NCBI GenBank assembly: GCA_036380435.1
Contig: DASVES010000369.1
Span: 1-15,834, forward strand
Direction: 5' to 3'
From: DASQDT01 sp036380435
Lineage (GTDB): Bacteria; Acidobacteriota; Blastocatellia; Pyrinomonadales; Pyrinomonadaceae
Length of the DNA: 15,834 nt
Positions 7,644 through 13,943 of the stretch are shown in pieces; positions within the stretch are counted from its first letter, which is position 1; every line of letters begins with the position of its first letter. A model generated the notes under the pieces. It worked only from the letters and a program-made list of their open reading frames with translations, was not told the DNA's origin and did no database searches. The translations under genes and the position numbers were made by a program.

Positions 7644-7721
7644 AAGTCTAAGCAGCCGGCGTCGGCGAGCACGCGCGGCAATCTAAAAAGCGGCGTCTTA
7701 GTAATAACCGGGCGTGGTCTG

Positions 7722-7727
7722 TATAAT
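7722..7727 (+). promoter_or_regulatory. Candidate -10 promoter element of the hybrid kinase gene
   Basis: A perfect TATAAT lies 67 bases upstream of the ATG at 7795. The spacing to the best -35 guess (TTAGTA at 7698-7703) is 18 bases, but that match is poor. Because the element lies downstream of the GTG at 7714, it argues against that longer start. Confidence 0.45.
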
Positions 7728-7794
7728 CCCCACCGCCCCCCGAGAACTTCCCCTCCGTCGCCCTTTCATTCGACCCGGCCGGATAAGTGTACCT

Positions 7795-9816
7795 ATGCCC
7801 AATGAACTTCAGCGGGAGGAACCGCCCGACCATGAAACAGCGCATCGTCGGGGGGCCGACTTGCATGGCCCCGAGCTGGCGCCCTACTGGCTCCTGGCCA
7901 TCATCGAGTCGGCGGACGACGCCATCATCAGCAAGACCCTTGAGAGCATCATCACGAGCTGGAACAAGGGGGCCGAGCGCATCTTCGGCTACACGGCCCA
8001 GGAGGCGGTCGGAAAGCCCGTCACGATGCTCATCCCGGCCGACCATCTGGACGAGGAGCCGGCCATCCTCGCGCGCATCAGGGCCGGCGACCGCATCGAG
8101 CACTACGAGACCGTCCGCGTCCGCAAGGACGGCACGCCCATCGACATCTCGCTGACCGTGTCGCCCATCCGAAACGCCGCCGGCCAAATCATCGGCGCCT
8201 CCAAGATCGCGCGCGACATCAGCACGCGAAGGCAATCGGAGCTGGCGCAGGCGCAGCTCGCCAACATCATCGAGTCGGCGGACGACGCCATTATCAGCAA
8301 GTCGCTCGACAGTATCATCACGGGTTGGAACAAGGGGGCCGAGCGCATCTTCGGCTACACCGCCGAGGAGATCATCGGCAAATCCGTCACGATCCTGATA
8401 CCCGCGGATCACCCCGACGAGGAGCCGGCCATCATCGCGCGGCTTCGCCGGGGCGAGCGCATCGAGCACTACGAGACCGTCCGCATCCGCAAGGACGGCA
8501 CGCCCATCGACATCTCGCTGACCGTGTCGCCCATCCGTAATGCCGCCGGCCAGATCATCGGCGCCTCCAAGATCGCGCGCGACATCACTGGCCTGAAGCG
8601 CGCCGAGCGCGAGCGCGAGCGGCTTCATAAGAGCGAGCGGGAGGCGCGCGAGCGGGCCGAGGAGTTGAGCCACCTCAAGGACGAGTTCCTCGCCACCGTC
8701 TCGCACGAGCTGCGGACGCCTTTGACCGCCATCCTCGGGTGGGCGCACATGCTCCGCACGGGGCAGTCCGACGGCGACTCTAACCTCAAGGCCTTCGAGG
8801 CCATCGAGCGGAACGCGCGCTCGCAGGCGCAGCTCATCGAAGACCTGCTCGATGTCTCACGCATCATCACCGGCAAGCTCAGAATAGATGTCCGGCCGTT
8901 AGACCCCGGTTCATTCATCGACTCGGCCATCGAGGCCGTCAGGCCCGCGGCGGAGGCCAAGGGCGTGCGCGTGCAGAAGATCATGGACACGGGCGCCGTC
9001 TCCGTCGCCGGCGACCCCGTTCGGCTGCAACAGGTGTTCTGGAATCTGCTCACGAACGCCATCAAGTTCACCCCGCGCGGCGGGCGTGTGCAAATCAGGC
9101 TGGAGCGCGTCAACTCGCACATCGAGATCGCCGTCGCCGACACCGGCGCGGGGATCACGCCCGAATTCCTGCCGCACGTCTTCGACCGCTTCCGTCAGGC
9201 CGACCAGAAGACCACGCGCCGCTACGGCGGCCTCGGTCTCGGCCTCTCGATAGTGCGCCATCTGGTCGAGCTTCACGGCGGGACAGTTCGGGCCGAGAGC
9301 GCCGGCGAGGGGCAGGGATCGACCTTCACGGTGCTGCTGCCGGTCGCCCCCGTCTACCAAACTGGTGTCGAAGGCGGGCGCGTGCACCCGGCCGCGCGGG
9401 ACACCCTGCCCTCTTACGAATGTGCCGACAGGCTCGACGGGCTGAGGCTGCTGGTGGTGGACGACGAGCAGGACACGCGGGAGTTGTTGAAGGCGGGCCT
9501 CGGGCGCTACGGGGCCGAGGTGACGGCCGCCGGCTCCGCGGCCGAGGCGCTGGAGGCGGTGCGGGCCGCCGTCCCCGATCTGCTGATCAGCGACATCGGG
9601 ATGCCGGGCGAGGACGGCTACGACCTGATTCGTCGCGTGCGCGCGTTGAGCGCCGAAGCCGGCGGGAGAGTGCCGGCCATCGCGCTGACGGCCTACGCGA
9701 GGGTCGAGGATCGGATGCAGGCGCTGCGGGCCGGTTACCAGATGCACGTCCCGAAGCCGGTCGAGATGGCGGAACTGGTGGCCGTCGCCGCCAGCCTCGT
9801 CCGACGCGGCAAATAG
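7795..9816 (+). CDS. Hybrid sensor histidine kinase: PAS-PAS-HisKA-HATPase-receiver
   Basis: A 673-residue signalling protein with no transmembrane segment or signal peptide, so it is a cytoplasmic sensor. Order of domains: PAS 1 (about 32-145), PAS 2 (about 154-267), a charged coiled coil (268-297), the dimerisation/phosphoacceptor domain with H304 (TVSHELRTP), the ATPase domain with N-box N417/N421, DTGAGI (449-454), FDRFRQ (463-468) and GGLGLGL (478-484), and a C-terminal receiver with D556-D557, phosphoacceptor D600 (LISDIGMP), T632 and K654. The two PAS units are 93/107 identical. No response regulator with an output domain is adjacent, so phosphate flow beyond the attached receiver is unknown. 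ATG 7795 is chosen over in-frame GTG 7714 because a TATAAT lies between them and the PAS fold begins later. Confidence 0.93.
   Translation: MPNELQREEPPDHETAHRRGADLHGPELAPYWLLAIIESADDAIISKTLESIITSWNKGAERIFGYTAQEAVGKPVTMLIPADHLDEEPAILARIRAGDRIEHYETVRVRKDGTPIDISLTVSPIRNAAGQIIGASKIARDISTRRQSELAQAQLANIIESADDAIISKSLDSIITGWNKGAERIFGYTAEEIIGKSVTILIPADHPDEEPAIIARLRRGERIEHYETVRIRKDGTPIDISLTVSPIRNAAGQIIGASKIARDITGLKRAERERERLHKSEREARERAEELSHLKDEFLATVSHELRTPLTAILGWAHMLRTGQSDGDSNLKAFEAIERNARSQAQLIEDLLDVSRIITGKLRIDVRPLDPGSFIDSAIEAVRPAAEAKGVRVQKIMDTGAVSVAGDPVRLQQVFWNLLTNAIKFTPRGGRVQIRLERVNSHIEIAVADTGAGITPEFLPHVFDRFRQADQKTTRRYGGLGLGLSIVRHLVELHGGTVRAESAGEGQGSTFTVLLPVAPVYQTGVEGGRVHPAARDTLPSYECADRLDGLRLLVVDDEQDTRELLKAGLGRYGAEVTAAGSAAEALEAVRAAVPDLLISDIGMPGEDGYDLIRRVRALSAEAGGRVPAIALTAYARVEDRMQALRAGYQMHVPKPVEMAELVAVAASLVRRGK
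7900..8586 (+). repeat. Tandem 366-bp duplication encoding the two PAS domains
   Basis: Bases 7900-8220 recur as 8266-8586 with a period of 366 bp (122 codons). The encoded 107-residue units differ at 14 positions, and 13 of those differences lie in the first part. The segment from about 8095 to 8220 versus 8461 to 8586 differs at only a handful of bases, including at synonymous sites, which points to a recent duplication or gene conversion. Confidence 0.92.
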
Positions 9817-9847
9817 TACGGCGTGAATGAAAGCGGCCGCGCCGCTC

Positions 9848-9882
9848 GGCGGCGTCTTGATTATTCAAATCAAGACGCCGCC
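9848..9882. terminator. Bidirectional hairpin terminator between convergent genes
   Basis: A perfect 15-bp stem, GGCGGCGTCTTGATT (9848-9862) with its complement at 9868-9882, closes a five-base loop. It lies between the kinase stop (9816) and the stop of the opposing secreted-protein gene (9891). There is no run of T on either side, so intrinsic termination strength is uncertain, but position and symmetry fit a shared terminator. Confidence 0.75.
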
Positions 9883-9890
9883 CCTTCGGT

Positions 9891-11000
9891 TTACGGCGCG
9901 GCTGTGAAACCCGTGAGCGGGCTGCCATAGAACGCGTCGGTCTTCCAGGCCATCTTGTTCCACGCTCCGTCCTGATCTCCGATGATTTGCACGGGGACGA
10001 TAACGCGGTCGCTGCCGAGCTTGTTGGCGGAGGCGATGCCGTTGTCGAACTTCCCGTCCGTGCCGACGGTGAACTTGATGGAGCGCGCCAGCTTGTTATT
10101 CCACAGTATCTTCAACTCGTATTCGCCCGGACTCGCGCCGAGCGAGTGGGGCGGCCCGAACAGGTCATAATTGTCCCCCGACTTGTCCCAGCCGACAATG
10201 TTCGGGAAGCTGCACCTGACGCGCGCCCACTTCGCCTTCTGCGGGACGGTGTCGGCGACGGATTGCGTGGTGCTGTTCTCCACGTCCGACTCGCAACCGG
10301 CCCTGCCGACCTCCTGACCCTCGAGAGACTTCTTGCCCACCTCCTTGCCGTTGTGGAACAGGTGAGGCTTGAAGTTATACGCGTCGCCGCGCACCCAGAA
10401 CGAGACGTGAAAGTCCGGGCGCTCCCACCCCTTCAAACTGTTAGGGACAAGGTAGACGTAACCGATGGGCAGGTTCCAGTCGTGGTTGACGAAATAGACG
10501 AACTTGCCCGCGGCCTTGGGGCCGTGCTCGCTGGAGAGGGACTTCTCCACTTTCGTCTTGCCGTTGAAGATAGTGGTGTCGGCGCCGGCCAGCTCGTTGC
10601 GCAGCTTGATGGCGAAGCTCACCGGGCCGGTGTAGAGACTGCCCTTGTCTTCGGGGATGCCCCGGCCCCCGCACTCGGTCTTCCACCAGCGGCCCTTCTC
10701 CGTCTCCTCGGTCGGGCAGTCGAACTTCACCGCCGGCGCGCCGGGGATGGTGTATTCGACGTAGAGCTGGCCGCCGCTGGGGATCGGCCCGTTGACGCGA
10801 AATGCGATTCTGGGAACCCAACTCCACTTGTCGTAGTCACCGCGATAGACGTTGAAGGTGTAGGGGGTCATCTGGATGGAGTCTTTGGCGATGGTCGGCT
10901 GCTCCTGGCTCGCGGCGGAGCTTCCGGCCGAAAGCAGCAGGGCGAACACTGCCGACGCCAAAAGTGTGAAGACCGAAGTGGACGCGATCTTGTTTCTCAA
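9891..11000 (-). CDS. Secreted protein of unknown function with four cysteines
   Basis: A 369-residue protein I do not recognise. The start is TTG at 11000: AGGAGG stands six bases upstream (11012-11007), and the product then opens MRNKIASTSVFTLLASAVFA, a typical signal peptide ending near SSAASQ (28-32). A GTG 24 bases upstream would put the ribosome-binding site inside the gene. The mature part is rich in aromatic residues and short beta-strand-like stretches (YVEYTIPG, GYVYLVPN, FHVSFWVRG, YELKILWNN), with four Cys at 95, 110, 236 and 263 that could form two disulfides; it resembles a beta-sandwich carbohydrate- or surface-binding protein, but that is only an impression. There is no transmembrane anchor, lipobox or catalytic motif. 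It stands alone, convergent with the kinase gene and downstream of a broken TonB receptor gene. Confidence 0.8.
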   Translation of the reverse strand: MRNKIASTSVFTLLASAVFALLLSAGSSAASQEQPTIAKDSIQMTPYTFNVYRGDYDKWSWVPRIAFRVNGPIPSGGQLYVEYTIPGAPAVKFDCPTEETEKGRWWKTECGGRGIPEDKGSLYTGPVSFAIKLRNELAGADTTIFNGKTKVEKSLSSEHGPKAAGKFVYFVNHDWNLPIGYVYLVPNSLKGWERPDFHVSFWVRGDAYNFKPHLFHNGKEVGKKSLEGQEVGRAGCESDVENSTTQSVADTVPQKAKWARVRCSFPNIVGWDKSGDNYDLFGPPHSLGASPGEYELKILWNNKLARSIKFTVGTDGKFDNGIASANKLGSDRVIVPVQIIGDQDGAWNKMAWKTDAFYGSPLTGFTAAP

Positions 11001-11087
11001 GTTGCACCTCCTGAATTTTTCCACAGTTTAAATTTTCAAGCGCCGCTCGGGATGAAGGCGAGCAATGCGGTCGGGATTGCCGGGGCG

Positions 11088-11117
11088 AAAATATTATCGA
11101 TTCACTTTGTGTGTCAA
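11088..11117 (-). promoter_or_regulatory. Candidate promoter of the secreted unknown-protein gene
   Basis: On the minus strand a perfect TTGACA (11117-11112) is followed after 18 bases by TATTTT (11093-11088), four of six matches to TATAAT, in an AT-rich patch that stands out from the surrounding GC-rich sequence. The implied leader is about 80 bases. Confidence 0.5.
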
Positions 11118-11168
11118 CGATTCAACGGGCTTCCGGGGTGGATTTCGGTCGGGTGTCGTGAAGGGGAG

Positions 11169-11243
11169 GGGAACACGGATGAGACGGATGAGTACGGATT
11201 GATTCGTGTTAATCCGTCCGCAATCCGTCTCATCCGTGTTCCC
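11169..11243. repeat. Inverted repeat, 21-bp arms built of CGGATGAGACGGAT-type units
   Basis: The arm at 11169-11189 is the perfect inverted complement of 11223-11243. Inside, ACGGATT (11194-11200) pairs with AATCCGT (11211-11217) around a ten-base loop. The arms are themselves built of repeated 'acGGATgaG' units. The right arm contains the stop codon of the truncated TonB receptor gene. The style is that of dispersed intergenic repeats, but no second copy is in the window. Confidence 0.85.
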
Positions 11244-12006
11244 TCCGCCGTGCATCGGCGGCGCACGCCGTACACGCGAACGAAGCGACGGGGAGGATGG
11301 TGGCGGGCGTGCCGAACACGCCGGCCTCGTTGATGGCGGGAAGATTCCGGTAGCCGTCGTTCATGTCGGTGCCGTCGAGCAGGTAGTTGATCGAGCGGCC
11401 GCGATTGCCGTTCGCGCTGAAGAGGCCGAAGGAGCCGGGCGAGTCGGTGGCGCCCGAGGGGTCGCCGGTGGCGCCGGGGACGAGCACGAGAAACTTGGTG
11501 AAGTCGCGCCCGTTGATCGGCAGGTCTTCCACCTGCCGCGTCGGGATCGTCCCGCCGAGTGTGTTGCTGGTGGACTCGACCTGCGTGGTCGTGGCGTTGA
11601 CCACCACGTTCTCCGCGCTGCCGGAGACGAGCAGCGACACGTCCGCGCGCCGCTCGCCCGCGACCTCGACTGTGGCCCCCACGACCCTCCCCTCCGCAAA
11701 GCCCGTCGCGCGCACGACGACATCGTAAGTGCCTATCGGCAGCTCGGCGATGGTGTAGTTGCCGTCGGCGTCGGTGGTAGCCGTGCGCTCAAGCCCCGTG
11801 CCGGTGTTCCGCGCGGTCACGGCCGCGCCCTGCACGACCGCGCCCTGCGGGTCGGTGACGGTGCCGAGGATCGTGCCGCGGAAGGTCTGTGCGGCGACCG
11901 GCGCCGCCACGAGACACAGAAGCGCGACGCCGGCCGCGATGAGCCGGAACGAAAACGCGCGGCGGCGGGCCGTCCGTTGAATGAAGACAATTCTGGTCTT
12001 TGACAC
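11230..12006 (-). pseudogene. TonB-dependent receptor, N-terminal remnant (carboxypeptidase-regulatory-like domain plus plug start)
   Basis: A 258-codon frame. The start is GTG at 12006, with GAAGGAG nine bases upstream. Residues 1-40 are a long signal peptide ending APVAAQ. Residues 42-126 form the regulatory-like beta-sandwich (GTILGTVTDPQGAVV, DADGNYTIAELPIGTYDV). The plug follows: ENVVVNATTTQVESTSNTLG (132-151), QVEDLPINGRDFTKFLVLVPG (158-178, a hallmark of these receptors), and NRGRSINYLLDGTDMND (201-217). The homology stops at about ATILP (235-239); a 19-residue Ala/Arg/Cys-rich tail follows, and the stop codon lies in an inverted repeat. Whole receptors of this type run to roughly 900-1200 residues with a beta barrel, which is absent here. 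The product could not import a siderophore or glycan. It may be a deletion remnant or an assembly join at the repeat. Confidence 0.82.
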
Positions 12007-12071
12007 GCGAGTAGTCTCCTTCGGGATTCGTCTGTGTGGAGCGGCGAGGGGCTGCACGTGAAGCGTCACGA

Positions 12072-12101
12072 CTTATAATCCCGAAGCGCCGCGGGCGTCA
12101 A
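12072..12101 (-). promoter_or_regulatory. Promoter of the truncated TonB receptor gene
   Basis: On the minus strand TTGACG (12101-12096) and TATAAG (12077-12072), each five of six matches to consensus, are 18 bases apart. The implied leader is about 60 bases before the GTG at 12006. An intact promoter and ribosome-binding site suggest the loss of the 3' part is recent. Confidence 0.55.
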
Positions 12102-12121
12102 CAAAATGCTTGGAGCGCGTC

Positions 12122-12250
12122 GGCCTTGAGTGCCGACACGCACAGTACCGCGAGCGGAAGCCTCGCGGGTGCGGCCATGATGAGAGACCCGCCCCGCGCG
12201 CGTTAGACCCGCTCGCTACCGCACGCGGTACTGTGTCGCGCTCACGGCAA
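12122..12250. repeat. Inverted pair of about 30-base repeats (CACAGTACCGCG family)
   Basis: The copy at 12141-12170 begins CACAGTACCGCGAGCGG and ends GCGGGT. The inverted copy at 12207-12235 begins CACAGTACCGCGTGCGG and also ends GCGGGT. They are the same unit with a few changes, facing each other around a 36-base loop. Weaker complementarity extends outward (GTGCCGACAC on the left against the CGCTCACGGC side on the right) to nearly 130 bp in all. It lies between the divergent TonB receptor and AAA genes, just upstream of the AAA promoter. Confidence 0.78.
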
Positions 12251-12260
12251 GGTGCGCGGG

Positions 12261-12269
12261 TGTTATAAT
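12261..12269 (+). promoter_or_regulatory. Extended -10 promoter of the AAA ATPase gene
   Basis: TGTTATAAT is a perfect extended -10 (TG, one base, TATAAT), with no convincing -35, as is usual for extended -10 promoters. The implied leader is about 30 bases and includes the AGGAGGG ribosome-binding site at 12287-12293. Confidence 0.6.
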
Positions 12270-12305
12270 CGCGCGCCGTTTTGGTTAGGAGGGTTTGAGT
12301 CGTAA

Positions 12306-13727
12306 GTGCTGATTGATGACAACAACAGGAAGCTCATCGCGCAACTGCGGCGGACGATGAACGAGCTGGCCGCGCCGCTCGGCCAGAGCATCCGCGTCGT
12401 CTGGCAGGGCGGCGGCGCGCCCGACGCGCGCGCCGTCTTAGACAACCAGTTGCTGCTCACGGCCCAGCACTTCATCGATCTGCGCGAGGCGTCGGACGAG
12501 GAGAAGCAGCACTACTACGGGCAGGTCTGCGCCGTCTTCGGGCTGCGGGCCGAGGACAATACCTTTCCGCTCTCGCGCTCGCGCGACCTGCCGCCGCACC
12601 TGCTGCGCCGGCTCGACCGCACCCCGGCGTGCGTCTCCTACCTCGACACCTTCGACGCGCGCCACGGCACGGCCCACGCCGACCGCGCGCGCCGCTGTCT
12701 CTTCCAGTTCGCCAACCTCGTCATCAAGTCCGACGGACGCATCACGCCGGCTGAGGAGCTGGCGCTCGTCGAGTTCAAGCACGCGCTCTACCCCGAGGGC
12801 GCGCCCGCCAGCGCCGTGGGCGGCGCCGGCGCCACGGCCGAAGCCGAAGCCGCGCCCGAAGAGGAGCTGCCCCCGCCGCGCCCGCTCGAAGAGCTTTTGG
12901 CCGAACTCGACGCGCTCGTCGGGCTGGAGCGCGTGAAGGCTGACGTGCGCCAGATAGCCAACTTCATCCGCGTGCAGAAGATGCGCGAGGAGAAAAAACT
13001 CAAGACGCTTCCCGTCTCGCGTCACCTCGTCTTCTACGGCAACCCCGGCACGGGCAAGACCACGGTGGCGCGCCTGCTCTCGGAAATCTATCGCTCGCTC
13101 GGCGTCGTGCGGCGCGGCCACCTCGTCGAGACCGACCGCGCCGGTTTGGTCGCCGGCTACGTCGGGCAGACGGCCATCAAGACGAAGGAGGCGGTCGCGC
13201 GCTCGCGCGGCGGGATGCTCTTCATCGACGAGGCGTACACGCTCTCCTCGGGCGGCGCGGGCGACTTCGGCCGCGAAGCCGTCGAGACGCTTTTGAAGCT
13301 GATGGAGGATCACCGCGACGACCTGGTCGTCGTCGTCGCCGGCTACACGGGCAAGATGCAGGAGTTCCTCGATTCCAACCCGGGCCTGCGCTCCCGCTTC
13401 AACCGGCATCTGCGCTTCGACGACTACGACACCGCGCAGCTCGTCAAAATTTTCCAGACCTTCTGCAAGCGGGCCGACTTCCGCATCACGCCCGAGGCCG
13501 AAGCCCAGCTCGCCGCGCGCTTCGACGTGCTCTGTCTCATGCGCGACGAGACCTTCGGCAACGCCCGCACCGCCCGCAACATCTTCGAGGTCGCCATCAG
13601 CAAGCAGGCCAACCGTGTCGTCGCGCTCACGGACATCACGGCCGACGCGCTCTCCTGCATCGAGCCGGCCGACATCCCGACGGAGGAGGAGCTGCGCGCC
13701 TGCGGCATCATCACGCCCGAACGTTAG
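12306..13727 (+). CDS. AAA+ ATPase of the CbxX/SpoVK family with TerB-like N-terminal region
   Basis: A 473-residue cytoplasmic ATPase. The start is GTG at 12306, directly after an in-frame stop codon, with AGGAGGG 12 bases upstream. Residues about 45-162 are a helical region whose motif IKSDGRITPAEELALVEF (140-157) resembles the 'DG-it--E' metal-binding helix of TerB-like domains. An Ala/Glu/Pro-rich linker (166-195) follows. The AAA module begins LDALVGLERVKADV (201-214), then has Walker A GNPGTGKT (245-252), the pore loop GYVGQTA (284-290), Walker B MLFIDE (304-309), FGREAVETLLKLMED (321-335), the arginine-finger region GLRSRFNRH (360-368) and sensor 2 GNARTARN (418-425). This is the family of CbbX, SpoVK and EccA; no rubisco or type VII secretion genes are near, so its client is unknown. 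It is probably a remodelling hexamer. Confidence 0.88.
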   Translation: MLIDDNNRKLIAQLRRTMNELAAPLGQSIRVVWQGGGAPDARAVLDNQLLLTAQHFIDLREASDEEKQHYYGQVCAVFGLRAEDNTFPLSRSRDLPPHLLRRLDRTPACVSYLDTFDARHGTAHADRARRCLFQFANLVIKSDGRITPAEELALVEFKHALYPEGAPASAVGGAGATAEAEAAPEEELPPPRPLEELLAELDALVGLERVKADVRQIANFIRVQKMREEKKLKTLPVSRHLVFYGNPGTGKTTVARLLSEIYRSLGVVRRGHLVETDRAGLVAGYVGQTAIKTKEAVARSRGGMLFIDEAYTLSSGGAGDFGREAVETLLKLMEDHRDDLVVVVAGYTGKMQEFLDSNPGLRSRFNRHLRFDDYDTAQLVKIFQTFCKRADFRITPEAEAQLAARFDVLCLMRDETFGNARTARNIFEVAISKQANRVVALTDITADALSCIEPADIPTEEELRACGIITPER

Positions 13728-13803
13728 AGGCGCGGGGGGTGGGCCGCTTCGGGGCGGGAGGCTGGTACGGTGAGGATGGAATCCGAGGGCGCGCTTCGGA
13801 ACG

Positions 13804-13845
13804 TATAATTTGGCGGCCGGAGGGGCGCTTGGAAGCGCGCCTCCG
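13804..13845. repeat. TATAAT followed by an 11-bp imperfect hairpin (attenuator or repeat remnant)
   Basis: TATAAT (13804-13809) is followed by a hairpin of 13818-13828 with 13835-13845 (one mismatch, loop TTGGAA). The left arm CGGAGGGGCGC resembles the core of the palindromic islands at 2776-2991 and 4470-4682, and the CGTTAAAAATT after it resembles the linker in island 1. It could be a decayed island module, the terminator of the AAA gene, or a leader hairpin of the TPR gene; the sequence does not decide. Confidence 0.4.
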
Positions 13846-13855
13846 TTAAAAATTC

Positions 13856-13884
13856 TGGACGGCGCGCGCCAATCTGCTTACAAT
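13856..13884 (+). promoter_or_regulatory. Candidate promoter of the TPR protein gene
   Basis: TGGACG (13856-13861) and TACAAT (13879-13884) are 17 bases apart, matching four and five of six consensus bases. The implied leader is about 53 bases and contains a 13-base tandem repeat. Confidence 0.45.
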
Positions 13885-13887
13885 TAT

Positions 13888-13913
13888 GTCTCCCTTGCAC
13901 GTCTCCCTTGCAG
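13888..13913 (+). repeat. 13-base tandem repeat in the TPR gene leader
   Basis: GTCTCCCTTGCA occurs at 13888-13899 and again at 13901-13912, two adjacent 13-base units differing only at the last base. They lie in the predicted 5' untranslated region, upstream of the GAGG ribosome-binding site. Confidence 0.8.
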
Positions 13914-13943
13914 TAGTCCGCAGTCCCGCCGAGGTAATTAATT

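Larger units (their letters stand above)
7488..7794. other. 307-bp divergent intergenic region
   Basis: It holds the start signals of the M16 gene (minus) and the hybrid kinase gene (plus) and no convincing reading frame. The recognisable parts are the M16 ribosome-binding site (7495-7500), a minus-strand -35/-10 pair (7616-7643) and a plus-strand TATAAT (7722-7727). I see no operator palindrome or riboswitch-like structure. Confidence 0.6.

Noticed and set aside
7714..7794. Longer start (GTG at 7714) for the hybrid kinase
   Set aside because: A perfect TATAAT lies downstream of it at 7722-7727, no ribosome-binding site precedes it, and the added residues are proline/arginine-rich without a domain.
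9848..9882. A further REP-like island between the convergent genes
   Set aside because: The hairpin has no GTAG edge, no inverted partner and no sequence shared with the islands. A plain shared terminator explains it.
9987..11333. A 448-codon plus-strand frame opposite the secreted unknown protein
   Set aside because: The minus strand has a ribosome-binding site, signal peptide and promoter. This frame runs through intergenic DNA and an inverted repeat and looks like antisense composition.
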